Assembly (NCBI GenBank): GCA_028723455.1
Contig: JAQYEW010000012.1
Coordinates: 124,001 to 188,000, forward strand
Length of the DNA stretch: 64,000 nucleotides
Direction of reading: 5' to 3'
From: Prevotellaceae bacterium
Lineage (GTDB): Bacteria > Bacteroidota > Bacteroidia > Bacteroidales > Bacteroidaceae
Each line of letters opens with the position of its first letter. Position 1 is the stretch's first letter. Of this stretch, positions 39,085 to 47,017 are shown piece by piece. The position numbers and the translations under genes are program-made. The notes beneath the pieces were generated by a model, which saw only the letters and a list, made by a program, of their open reading frames with translations, had not been told where the DNA came from and searched no databases.

Positions 39085-39705
39085 CTATTCCTTTATCTTA
39101 CCGAAGTGGCGTAGGGGAATCTGCGTTGTTGCGCTGTCGGCTCGCGTGGCGGGGGCATAATATCCGCCATTGTAATAGTCGCGATAATAGTCCCAACCGT
39201 ACATATAGCCGCCGTTGCCGTACCATCCGTCGTTATAGCTGTTCCAGATATTCTCGTCGCTCACCTTGTAAAGTTCGAAAGGCTGGTAGCCATCCTGGCC
39301 TCCCAGGTCGATATAGCCCGTGAAGTAATTGCCCGAGATACTGTAATCCGTGATGCTGGTTACGAATCCGTCGCTCCAGAAGCGCAGGGTAATCACTCCA
39401 TCGGCCACAGTCCACGTGAAATGGTCCACGCTATACTGCCAGGGCGCGCTTCCCGCAAAATGGTCCACCCACACACCCGTGCCCTTGCGTATCTGGAAAG
39501 GATTGGCGCCAAAGCTCACCTCGCTCGTGGCACTGGGATAGGTAATGGTTTGCCCGCGACGCGTTACGGCATAACTGTAGAGGTTGCCTTGCCACGTACC
39601 CTGCAAGCTGGAACCCACGTAGATGTCTTCATCGCAAGAAACGAGCATCACGGCACCGAAGAGCACCACCATCACCACGCTCATCATTTTGTATAACTTC
39701 TTCAT
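39085..39705 (-). CDS. Lipoprotein of unknown function
   Basis: This 206-residue protein has a lipoprotein signal ending in VSC (Cys near residue 24: MLVSCDEDIY). The middle part reads as a beta-rich, possibly lipocalin-like barrel (GTWQGNLYSYAV, EVSFGANPFQIRKGTGVWVD). The C-terminal third is strongly rich in Tyr, Gly and Asn (around GYMYGWDYYRDYYNGGYY). I do not recognise a named family. It has its own promoter and a giant hairpin downstream, so it is a single-gene unit. Confidence 0.75.
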   Translation of the reverse strand: MKKLYKMMSVVMVVLFGAVMLVSCDEDIYVGSSLQGTWQGNLYSYAVTRRGQTITYPSATSEVSFGANPFQIRKGTGVWVDHFAGSAPWQYSVDHFTWTVADGVITLRFWSDGFVTSITDYSISGNYFTGYIDLGGQDGYQPFELYKVSDENIWNSYNDGWYGNGGYMYGWDYYRDYYNGGYYAPATRADSATTQIPLRHFGKIKE

Positions 39706-39733
39706 ATTCGTTATTCTTTTTGTTTTTATAGCG

Positions 39734-39763
39734 CAAAGATAAGCAAGAACGCGGCACCCGCAA
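39734..39763 (-). promoter_or_regulatory. Promoter of the Tyr/Gly-rich lipoprotein gene
   Basis: On the minus strand TTG (39763-39761), 19 bases, TATCTTTG (39741-39734), 28 nt before the ATG. Confidence 0.7.
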
Positions 39764-39887
39764 ATGGGAAAGGCCTATTCCTAAGGGGGAATTCTCCTAC
39801 CATGCCCGAGGAAGTCCCGGCTTATGCTCCATAAACTAAGATATGCACAAAGGTAGCAAAAGTTTTTCGTCTTCAGTCGTATTTCCT

Positions 39888-39895
39888 TATCTTTG
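39888..39895 (+). promoter_or_regulatory. Promoter -7 box before the nucleosidase gene
   Basis: TATCTTTG lies 53 nt before the ATG at 39949. No TTG is seen at -33, so the match is partial. Confidence 0.45.
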
Positions 39896-39948
39896 TAGTT
39901 GAGGAACACAAATCCGGCTTGCAAGACAAGCCTCATCCAACACAAGAA

Positions 39949-40656
39949 ATGACACTCTGCTACATTGTCGCCATGCGCGCCGAAGCCCAACCTTTTATTG
40001 AGGAATATGGGCTGGAACTGAAAGAAAACTTTTTTGCACCTCTGCCCTGTATGCTTTACGAGGGAGAGGTAAACGGAAGCCGCCTCTGCGTCGTCCTGAA
40101 CGGAGCGCAGCACAACAGCGACCTCGTAGGCTGCGAAGCGGCCAGCGTTGCCACCGTCAAGGCCATCGAAGCCATCCGTCCCGACCTCATCATCAACAGC
40201 GGCACCTGCGGCGCCTTTCAAAGCCAGGGCGCGGAGATCGCCAAAGTGTACATAGGTAATGGCGCCATGTTCCACGACCGACGCGTACCCGGCGATGATG
40301 CCTGGGCCACGCAAAGCGTGGGCAACTACGACGTATGGCAAGGCAGCCGGCAACTGGCAAAAGCGCTTGGCATGCCCATGGCGAAGGTAACCACGGGCAG
40401 TTCACTGGACATGCAAGCCATCGACCTGGAAATCATCAACCGGCATGGCGGCCAACTGAAGGACATGGAGGGCGCTGCCGTTGCCTTCGTGTGCAGTCTC
40501 TATCAGGTACCCGTCCTCTTTGTAAAGAGCGTTACCGACCTCTGCGACCATTCCGCCGACACTTTCGAGACTTTCTCCCGAAACCTCCATGCCGCCAGCC
40601 AAGCCCTGCGGAATGCCAACAAACGCATCATCGAACACCTGACCCTGCACGCATGA
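39949..40656 (+). CDS. MTA/SAH nucleosidase-like phosphorylase superfamily protein
   Basis: This 235-residue cytoplasmic protein belongs to the purine nucleoside phosphorylase superfamily, closest to 5'-methylthioadenosine/S-adenosylhomocysteine nucleosidases. Motifs: IINSGTCGAF, DMEGAAVAFVCSLYQVP (the ribose-binding Met-Glu) and FVKSVTDL (the catalytic Asp). I chose the Met at 39949 (MTLCYIVAMRAEA) over 39919 because the preceding residues do not fit the family. Futalosine hydrolase is an alternative. Overlaps the DNA glycosylase gene by 4 bases. Confidence 0.82.
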   Translation: MTLCYIVAMRAEAQPFIEEYGLELKENFFAPLPCMLYEGEVNGSRLCVVLNGAQHNSDLVGCEAASVATVKAIEAIRPDLIINSGTCGAFQSQGAEIAKVYIGNGAMFHDRRVPGDDAWATQSVGNYDVWQGSRQLAKALGMPMAKVTTGSSLDMQAIDLEIINRHGGQLKDMEGAAVAFVCSLYQVPVLFVKSVTDLCDHSADTFETFSRNLHAASQALRNANKRIIEHLTLHA

Positions 40657-41276
40657 CTTCCTGGCTGAATCAAAAGAATATCCAACGAAGCACGGAGGAG
40701 GCGGAATACCACCCCCTCCTGCCCTTTCTCCCCCAAAACGCCCGTGTGCTCTTCCTGGGCAGCTTTCCGCCACAGCGCAAACGCTGGTGCATGGACTTCT
40801 ACTACCCTAATTTCATCAACGACCATTGGCGCATCCAGGGACAGGTGTTTTATGACGATGCGCTGCACTTCGTGGATGCGGCGCACAAGACCTTCCGTTT
40901 GGATACCATCGTGGAACACTGCCTCCGCACGGGCATTGCCTTCTACGACACCAGCACAGCCGTGCGCCGCCTTCAGGACAATGCCTCGGACAAGTTTCTG
41001 GAAGTTGTGGAGCCAACCGATGTGCGTACCCTCATGAGCCGATTGCCCCAACTGCGAGCCATTGCCACCACAGGCGAGAAAGCCACGCTGACCATTTGCC
41101 GGCAGCTGGGAATCGACCAGCCACCCAAGGTAAACACGGCGGCATCCATTCCCGACAGCACCGTCCAACTCTACCGCCTGCCCAGCAGCAGTCGCGCCTA
41201 CCCGTTAGCCTTCGACAAAAAAGTCGCTGCCTATGGACGTTTTTTTGACATTTACCTTTGCGAAGATGGGATATAA
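40653..41276 (+). CDS. Uracil-DNA glycosylase superfamily protein (Mug/SMUG-like)
   Basis: This 207-residue protein begins MTSWLNQKN; the track start at 40335 is inside the previous gene. The fold opens with ARVLFLGSFPPQRKRW, which is motif A of the uracil-DNA glycosylase superfamily, and the C-terminal loop reads LPSSSRAYPLAFDKK. These match the small family annotated as hypoxanthine or mismatch-specific DNA glycosylases. It is expected to remove deaminated bases. The exact base specificity cannot be told. ATGA overlap with the nucleosidase gene suggests coupled translation. Confidence 0.8.
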   Translation: MTSWLNQKNIQRSTEEAEYHPLLPFLPQNARVLFLGSFPPQRKRWCMDFYYPNFINDHWRIQGQVFYDDALHFVDAAHKTFRLDTIVEHCLRTGIAFYDTSTAVRRLQDNASDKFLEVVEPTDVRTLMSRLPQLRAIATTGEKATLTICRQLGIDQPPKVNTAASIPDSTVQLYRLPSSSRAYPLAFDKKVAAYGRFFDIYLCEDGI

Positions 41277-41288
41277 TGCCTATCTTTG
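41258..41288 (+). promoter_or_regulatory. Promoter of the DUF4332 gene
   Basis: TTG (41258-41260), 20 bases, TATCTTTG (41281-41288). The -33 lies inside the end of the glycosylase gene; the leader would be about 120 nt. Confidence 0.65.
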
Positions 41289-41411
41289 CTTTATTCGTAC
41301 GACAGGTCGCTTACTTTCAACCGCACTGCTATGACGAGCGACAGTCCGTGCTGAACGAAGAATACAGAGAACCAAATACCCAAAGCGGTGCGAAACAAAA
41401 ATCTAATCACT

Positions 41412-41819
41412 ATGTCATATCCCATTGCACAGATCGAAGGTATCGGAGAAGTTTACGCCGAGAAATTGAAGGCCGCAGGCATCAAAACAGTTGAAGAATT
41501 ATTGGAAAAGTGTGCCGCCCCCAAGGGTCGCGCGGCATTGGAAGAGGCCACAGGCATCAGCCACAAACTGATTCTGAAGTGGACGAACCATGCCGACCTG
41601 ATGCGTATCAACGGTGTCGGCGGTCAGTTTGCCGAATTGCTGGAGGGAGCCGGCGTAGATACCATCAAGGAACTGCGTAACAGAAACGCCGAGAACCTGC
41701 ATGCAAAACTCGCCGAGGTCAACGATGCCAAGAATCTTGTGAACCGCGTTCCCGCCCTGAGCGAAGTAGAGCGCATGATAGCCCAGGCCAAGGAGTTGGA
41801 ACCGGTCATCACTTACTAA
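41412..41819 (+). CDS. DUF4332 helix-hairpin-helix protein
   Basis: This 135-residue protein has two helix-hairpin-helix-type units (IEGIGEVYAEKLKAAGIKTVEEL and INGVGGQFAELLEGAGVDTIKEL), as in DUF4332. Such HhH motifs bind DNA backbone without sequence preference or mediate protein contacts. I chose the Met at 41412 because MSYPIAQIEGIG is the conserved family start. It has its own promoter and terminators, and no obvious functional partner. Confidence 0.85.
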   Translation: MSYPIAQIEGIGEVYAEKLKAAGIKTVEELLEKCAAPKGRAALEEATGISHKLILKWTNHADLMRINGVGGQFAELLEGAGVDTIKELRNRNAENLHAKLAEVNDAKNLVNRVPALSEVERMIAQAKELEPVITY

Positions 41820-41830
41820 CCGTCAAGACG

Positions 41831-41868
41831 AAAATCCCTGAGCAACACAACAGATGCCCAGGGATTTT
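41831..41868 (+). terminator. Hairpin after the DUF4332 gene
   Basis: AAAATCCCTG (41831-41840) pairs with CAGGGATTTT (41859-41868) just 11 bp after the stop. Confidence 0.65.
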
Positions 41869-41934
41869 CGCACTCCATTTTATAATTGCAGACAGGCACA
41901 TAATTCCCTGCCTGCAAAGCATATATTTCTTTTG

Positions 41935-42002
41935 AAAAAAACATCGGGTAATTTTGATGAAAATAAATATATAATTGGATCAAAATTACCCGATGTTTTT
42001 TT
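41935..42002. terminator. 24-bp perfect bidirectional terminator hairpin
   Basis: AAAAAAACATCGGGTAATTT and on (41935-41958) is the exact complement of 41979-42002, with a 20-nt loop. The A run before and T run after the GC core make it an intrinsic terminator in both directions between the convergent DUF4332 gene and the five-gene surface operon. Confidence 0.9.
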
Positions 42003-42010
42003 CGTGTCCT

Positions 42011-44224
42011 TTAGCGGCGTTTTTCACGCTGTTGAATGGCTTTTTGGAATTGCTCGAAATTGATGTTGGGCATATCCTCTCTCAACACCTTTTTCAGATA
42101 TTGAACCGTGGCCTCATCCATGCGTCCGCTCTCTTGCCAGGCATACAGGATGCTCTTGAGGAAGGGCGTCAGGGGAACGTTGGCCTGCTCATACAGTTCC
42201 ATGATATCCGCACGCCGGTGCAGGGGTATGTCGGCATACACGCGCTCCGTAAGGGGCTTTCCACCCAGGTTGCCCAACGACTTCTGCGCCACCTGACCCG
42301 TCTTTCCGAACATGGGATAACGGCCGTCGCGGTCGGTAACGGCACGGGGCAAGATGGCGGCATCATAGTATCGGGCAAAAAGCGTGGTGTCCGGAATGGA
42401 CTTGAGCCGACGCTCCCATGCCGTTACATTCCGCATGCGCGTATCATAGAACTCCCAATGCGGAATCTCCTGCTCGATGTTATTCAACGCACCTGCCAGG
42501 CTCACAAAACTACCGGCCAGTTTCACCATCAGTTCGTCGTTGTCCGTCATGTCAAAGGCCGCCCATGCCACACCGTCCTGCACGCCAAAGGCATCCATCG
42601 GGCGGTTGGGAACAAGGACGATATAACTTTGAATCGTGTCGCCATACTGCGGACGCGGTACAGGCAGTTTGCCGTAGACCATCTGCTTCGCCGTGTCCAC
42701 CTTCATCGTGGCGCCCGTCGCATCAGGAGCCAGCGCAAGATAGGTGCGGCCGGCCTCCTGACGTTCCAAACGGATAAAGCCGGTATGGCTCATTCCCGTC
42801 AGACTCAGGCGGGCTTGTTCATCCGGCAACGAGGCCGAATAGTAATCGGGATGCCGGACTTCCGGACCCAACTTAAGCCCCCATTCCTGACGGTCCAGGA
42901 CAAGGGTATCCAATAGAGGCATCAGGGTGAAGCTGCCATAATCGCCGCCATCCTCGGTAGGATGGGCTGCCTGAACGCCTTGCAGGGTGCCTGCATGCCG
43001 ACGGGGAGTCCAAACGACCATGGGGTTAGGTTCAAAGACACGTCCGTCGCCCAAACCTCGCAGAGCGCGTTGCATCCCGAAGCGCGTCTGACGCTTCTTG
43101 AGATACGCCAACACACGGTTCCATTGCTCGTAGGGAGGCATTTCATTAGGCAAGCCAAACTGACGCTTGTCGCGCTCGTTCATCATCAGCTTCGCCATGA
43201 CCTGCTTGCCTTTGGCATAAAAAATGATACGCAGATTGGCGCCCAAGGGCAGAAAATCACTCAGGCGGTTCACGTGCTCGTCGCTCAGATTGTTGAAGCC
43301 TACGATGGAAATCAAGCGATGCAAACTTTCAAGGGAGGTGAAATAAACGTCCGCCTTCGCCCCTTGCCGCATAGCCTCCATCCCGTGATTCAGGAGGTTG
43401 TCCAGCGTTTGCGACGCAGACTCCAAGGGGAAACCATAGCTGTCCGGACTTTGGCCGGCCAAGGTCCACAGGCGTTCGTCTTCCTGGTCGAAGACGGCAC
43501 GCAATTCGTTCCCCCCAATAAAGGATTCCAGGCGACTGCCCTCGCCCACGACTTGCAGCAGGACATGGAGGCGCGCCACCTGACGCATCAGGGAAAAACT
43601 CTCCTTTCCGTCCACAGGTCCGGTGAAGAAAGCCTGCGCCCATTGCCGTCCATCATACCAAGAATCGGGGCTGAACGAAAGCAACTGCTCCTCTTCGCTT
43701 GTCAGCGGAGCCTGCCAAGGCTCGGCAATCGGCTGTGCAGGCACTTCTTTCTTTGCCAGCCCAGCCTGAAAAGCACGTGCGGCCATGCCGCCGTCCGCGG
43801 CAGATGCCGTATGCAGGCGTACCGAGGCACCGTTGAGCATCGCAGCGTAAGTCTCCTGGAAACGCACTCCCAACGTCTCCTGCAACTGCGCCTGATAGAC
43901 ATTCAGGGAACGGTGCAAGGCTTTCTTTCGGATAATCTGCTCCACCGCCTTGCGCAGCTGTCTGCCTCGTTTGGAGAGCGGCTGGCCGGACAGCGACCGA
44001 AGAATCGTCCCGGCAGGCTCGAGCAAGGAAACATCGCTCATGTCGCGACTCACTTGCAATACATAAACGGGCTGATAGCCCTCAGGGGACAGTCCCCCAA
44101 GCGTGTCGCCCATGCCCCATGTGTATGCCCCCCAAGTACCCGTCTGCTGCCCTTGTTGCGCTTGGGCAAAAAAGGCGCAGAACATGAGGGAAAGGCTTAG
44201 AAATATCGTTTTGATTGTTGTCAT
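42011..44224 (-). CDS. Degenerate histidine acid phosphatase / truncated GH92 fusion protein
   Basis: This 737-residue exported protein (signal cleavage near AQAQ) has two parts. Residues ~30-380 follow the order of Bacteroidota histidine-type (MINPP-like) phosphatases: PEGYQPVYVLQVSR, NGASVRLHTASA, the LESFIGGNELR stretch and PLGANLRIIFYAKGKQVMAK. But the RHGxR nucleophile motif reads SRDMSDV and the HE proton-donor motif reads YFTSLES, so catalysis should be lost. Residues ~398-650 resemble the N-terminal sandwich of GH92 mannosidases (GGDYGSFTLMP, HPDYYSASLPD, IEQEIPHWEF, VTDRDGRYPMFG) and stop before the catalytic barrel. It is last in the five-gene operon. It is probably a binding protein. 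Homology is by motif reading only. Confidence 0.65.
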   Translation of the reverse strand: MTTIKTIFLSLSLMFCAFFAQAQQGQQTGTWGAYTWGMGDTLGGLSPEGYQPVYVLQVSRDMSDVSLLEPAGTILRSLSGQPLSKRGRQLRKAVEQIIRKKALHRSLNVYQAQLQETLGVRFQETYAAMLNGASVRLHTASAADGGMAARAFQAGLAKKEVPAQPIAEPWQAPLTSEEEQLLSFSPDSWYDGRQWAQAFFTGPVDGKESFSLMRQVARLHVLLQVVGEGSRLESFIGGNELRAVFDQEDERLWTLAGQSPDSYGFPLESASQTLDNLLNHGMEAMRQGAKADVYFTSLESLHRLISIVGFNNLSDEHVNRLSDFLPLGANLRIIFYAKGKQVMAKLMMNERDKRQFGLPNEMPPYEQWNRVLAYLKKRQTRFGMQRALRGLGDGRVFEPNPMVVWTPRRHAGTLQGVQAAHPTEDGGDYGSFTLMPLLDTLVLDRQEWGLKLGPEVRHPDYYSASLPDEQARLSLTGMSHTGFIRLERQEAGRTYLALAPDATGATMKVDTAKQMVYGKLPVPRPQYGDTIQSYIVLVPNRPMDAFGVQDGVAWAAFDMTDNDELMVKLAGSFVSLAGALNNIEQEIPHWEFYDTRMRNVTAWERRLKSIPDTTLFARYYDAAILPRAVTDRDGRYPMFGKTGQVAQKSLGNLGGKPLTERVYADIPLHRRADIMELYEQANVPLTPFLKSILYAWQESGRMDEATVQYLKKVLREDMPNINFEQFQKAIQQREKRR

Positions 44225-44245
44225 GTAAGAAAAACAGTTTTCAAA

Positions 44246-45799
44246 TCAGTATCTGACGCCCATGGTCAGCCCCAGAAGCGTAAGGTTCATGTGGGACTGG
44301 GCACGCAGGTAATCCACACTCGCCTTAATATAATAAGGTATAGGACGCTTGCCCAAGCACAGCCGGTCGGTCCAGGTCAGACGCAACTGGCAGCGGCCAT
44401 AGTCGGCGGAATAATAAGGACTGTCCGGAAGCAGCACCTGCTTGGCATACTCCGTGGTGGGGTCCGCCAGATTCATCTTGTACTCCAGGCTGCGATGCCA
44501 ATCCAACTCCATATCCAGCCACAGACGTTTCTTCCACAGGCTCACGCCCCCTTGGAGCGACAGTTCCAGACTGCGATTGTCAATCCGGGACAGGGGCAGG
44601 AGGTGCTTTTGCGTAAGGTCGTTGTACAGCAAGCCCAAACCCACATAATGACGCGCGCGCTCACCCTCCAGGAAGTGGAGGCGATAGTCGGCACGCAGCA
44701 TCACATCCGTTTGCTGGTATCGCTTGCGGAATGTGAACAGCGTTTCCCAGCTTTGCGTGTCATAGCCCGTTTGCGAATCACGCACAATCTGCAACTGCTG
44801 GATATGTTCATCGGCATAGGCCTGTCGGGCATTGAAGCGCGCCGAGAGGCTGTGCATCAGATGTCCGTGCGTAAGACGGTGTTCGCTGGCAAACAGATAG
44901 TCATAGGTGAAGAAACGGCCGGGCTGACGCATATTGGTCTCATAGATACGCTCGTTGGCACGACCGACGCCGAGGGTGGTCAGCTGATTGTAACGCACCG
45001 ACTTGAAGCCGTAGCTCAGCCGCGCCTGAAAATCATGGTTTACGTACTCACGCATGAATCCGCCATAGCCGCCCTTACTGCCCTTGACCGCCTCCAGACC
45101 AGTCATCTCGTAGTACATCAGATTGGCATCGGTCTGCACGGTGGTCATGTTGGGAATCTTTTCCTTGCGACGATCGTAATGCGCACTCAAGCCCAGGGTG
45201 TGGCGACCCAAACTGTGGGTAACGCTGGGTGTCAGCACGTATTGCATCAGTTGCGCACGGCTGCGTGGGTCGCGCAAGCGGCTCAGGTCGCCAGCAGTAT
45301 AATCCAAGCGCAGACCAACGCGCCAAGGACCCAGCCTGCGGGTACCCACGGCTCCCGTCAGTTCAAACAGTTGGCTGTCATAACTGCCACGCACACTGCT
45401 GCCCGAAAGAAAAGGGTTGCCGGCATAGGGACGCCATTGGTCCGCCCAAGCGCGTTGCTTGGTATGGTTCATATTAAAGGCAAAACGGCCATAGACATGC
45501 AAAAGACTACCGACACGCTGGTAACGCTCCGTCTCAAAATTGACATTGGAACGGAAGGTTCCCTCCTGCACACGGAGATAATCGCCCTGACGACGCTGTG
45601 CGCCAATGGCAGCCCAACCACAGTTTTCGGCACTGTCCACCCCTAATGCGGCGGCGTTGTTGGTGGTATGCCACAGCTGCGTCGCGTCCAGATAGCGGCT
45701 ACGAGCTTCTTCGGCTACGGAGAGGCTGTCCTGTGCCCTGATGCCAAGAGAGACAAAAAGGGACAAAGAGAAAAGAAGGGTATTATTTAGCTTCGTCAT
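44246..45799 (-). CDS. DUF6850 family outer membrane beta-barrel protein
   Basis: This 517-residue protein has a signal peptide (cleavage near GIRAQ) and then a long series of alternating amphipathic strands rich in Tyr, Arg and Asp, ending in TLLGLTMGVRY, a typical outer membrane barrel C-terminus. It matches DUF6850, a Bacteroidota family found next to DUF4876 and TonB receptor genes. Its start overlaps the end of the DUF4876 lipoprotein gene by 17 bases. Its role is unknown; a porin or a surface channel partner are options. Confidence 0.75.
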   Translation of the reverse strand: MTKLNNTLLFSLSLFVSLGIRAQDSLSVAEEARSRYLDATQLWHTTNNAAALGVDSAENCGWAAIGAQRRQGDYLRVQEGTFRSNVNFETERYQRVGSLLHVYGRFAFNMNHTKQRAWADQWRPYAGNPFLSGSSVRGSYDSQLFELTGAVGTRRLGPWRVGLRLDYTAGDLSRLRDPRSRAQLMQYVLTPSVTHSLGRHTLGLSAHYDRRKEKIPNMTTVQTDANLMYYEMTGLEAVKGSKGGYGGFMREYVNHDFQARLSYGFKSVRYNQLTTLGVGRANERIYETNMRQPGRFFTYDYLFASEHRLTHGHLMHSLSARFNARQAYADEHIQQLQIVRDSQTGYDTQSWETLFTFRKRYQQTDVMLRADYRLHFLEGERARHYVGLGLLYNDLTQKHLLPLSRIDNRSLELSLQGGVSLWKKRLWLDMELDWHRSLEYKMNLADPTTEYAKQVLLPDSPYYSADYGRCQLRLTWTDRLCLGKRPIPYYIKASVDYLRAQSHMNLTLLGLTMGVRY

Positions 45800-47006
45800 A
45801 AACTCGGATTCCTATGGAGGTTGACACTTGAAAATCGGCAGAGGAATTATTCGTATCGCTCAGCAGTTTTTGTCCGCTACGCCCCACGCCCGCCGTACGC
45901 CTGTAAACGATTTCCCCCGTCCATCCGCTCACGGCTTGGATATGTGTATAACCCGCGTCAATATCGTTGCCCAGACGCTTGCTCTCCACATCTACGCCCG
46001 TACTCTTTTGGCGTAAGATGTCCACGGCATCCACAACCTCGCGCTTTGGCAAAACAAGCCATTGTGTGCCGCTGGACTTGCCATAGGCATAAGTGCGCGC
46101 ATAAGTGCTGACATCGGCATGGGTGCGGAAAATAACGAGGCCACAGGGACCGCTCTGCACCAGATTCATGTACGAGAGCGAGGCATTGGGCGTGAACAAC
46201 AATTCAAGGGCAGGCACGTCGGGATTATTTACAAAGATACCGCTGGCGTTCTTCGCTTCAAAGTCCGCATGAGAAAGGTCATGCTCCATATCGTTGTTGG
46301 GTGTGTGGTCCGTGGCACTGTTCACCAGCAGGACGGTGCCGCCAGGTGCAACAGGGCATGGCGCAGACGCTGGGATACGGAACACCTGTTTCAGAAGTAC
46401 AACGCTGTCGGCAAAGGCCGTGTGCAGATTATCCAAGGTGTAGGCGGGTGTACTCTCGCTCTCCACAAGACCCAGATAAAGCCCACTGACATCCACGGAA
46501 TCGTCGGATTGGTTGTACAGTTCCACAAACTTTCCCGCCAGATAGTTTCTGACGCCCTTGGAGCCTGCATAGAACACCTTGCCGATGACAATGTCGCCAT
46601 TCTTCGAGAGCGTCAAAGCCAAGTCCGTCTGCTCCTCTGCGCCAATCATCACGCTCAGCCTTTGCCCTACCGCCACGCCACCACGTGTAGCCGTAGGATC
46701 GCCCGTCAACTGGCGATAGGCTTCATTCTCCAGGCTGAGCGAGGCACTGATGTCATAGATGCCGGGGGTCAGGTTTGAAAAGACAGCCACTCCCCCAGCA
46801 TCCGTTTGGGCCTCATATTTGTGGGTGGATGTAGAAAGTGTAACCGTGCGTTGGGCAACCAAAGCGGCGGACTGATCCTTGTCCAAGCCCTCAGGTGCCA
46901 AAAGGCGGACACGATGGCTCACGGTACCCGTGGCATCGTCCATGTCCACACAGGACACCGGCATCAGGCACACGATGCAAAGAAGCGTAAAAATATAGGT
47001 TCTCAT
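45783..47006 (-). CDS. DUF4876 lipoprotein
   Basis: This 407-residue protein has a lipoprotein signal (LMPVSC, Cys ~19) followed by acidic residues (VDMDDA), a pattern that can export lipoproteins to the cell surface in Bacteroidota. Residues ~30-130 form a carboxypeptidase-regulatory-like beta domain (GGVAVFSNLTPGIYDISASL). The rest is DUF4876, whose core IVIGKVFYAGSKG with KFVELYNQSDDSVDVSGLYL looks like a lamin-tail fold. It sits 11 bp after the TonB receptor gene, the slot where a SusD would be expected in a canonical system. Confidence 0.8.
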   Translation of the reverse strand: MRTYIFTLLCIVCLMPVSCVDMDDATGTVSHRVRLLAPEGLDKDQSAALVAQRTVTLSTSTHKYEAQTDAGGVAVFSNLTPGIYDISASLSLENEAYRQLTGDPTATRGGVAVGQRLSVMIGAEEQTDLALTLSKNGDIVIGKVFYAGSKGVRNYLAGKFVELYNQSDDSVDVSGLYLGLVESESTPAYTLDNLHTAFADSVVLLKQVFRIPASAPCPVAPGGTVLLVNSATDHTPNNDMEHDLSHADFEAKNASGIFVNNPDVPALELLFTPNASLSYMNLVQSGPCGLVIFRTHADVSTYARTYAYGKSSGTQWLVLPKREVVDAVDILRQKSTGVDVESKRLGNDIDAGYTHIQAVSGWTGEIVYRRTAGVGRSGQKLLSDTNNSSADFQVSTSIGIRVYDEAK

Positions 47007-47017
47007 TTTTTTTGCGA

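Noticed and set aside
39781-39855. Possible minus-strand microgene (MEHKPGLPRAW) after a TACCTTTG box
   Set aside because: Eleven codons only, no TTG at -33, and no sign of conservation can be judged from one sequence.
41820-42010. CRISPR-like or repeat array suggested by several inverted repeats
   Set aside because: The stems differ in sequence and have terminator features; there is no repeated unit with regular spacers.
42962-44200. 412-residue plus-strand ORF opposite the phosphatase/GH92-like gene
   Set aside because: No recognisable domain or membrane/signal pattern; the minus frame shows two families in order.
44291-45646. 451-residue plus-strand ORF opposite the DUF6850 gene
   Set aside because: It is a low-complexity shadow without signal, domain or promoter; the minus-strand frame has a signal peptide, barrel pattern and operon context.
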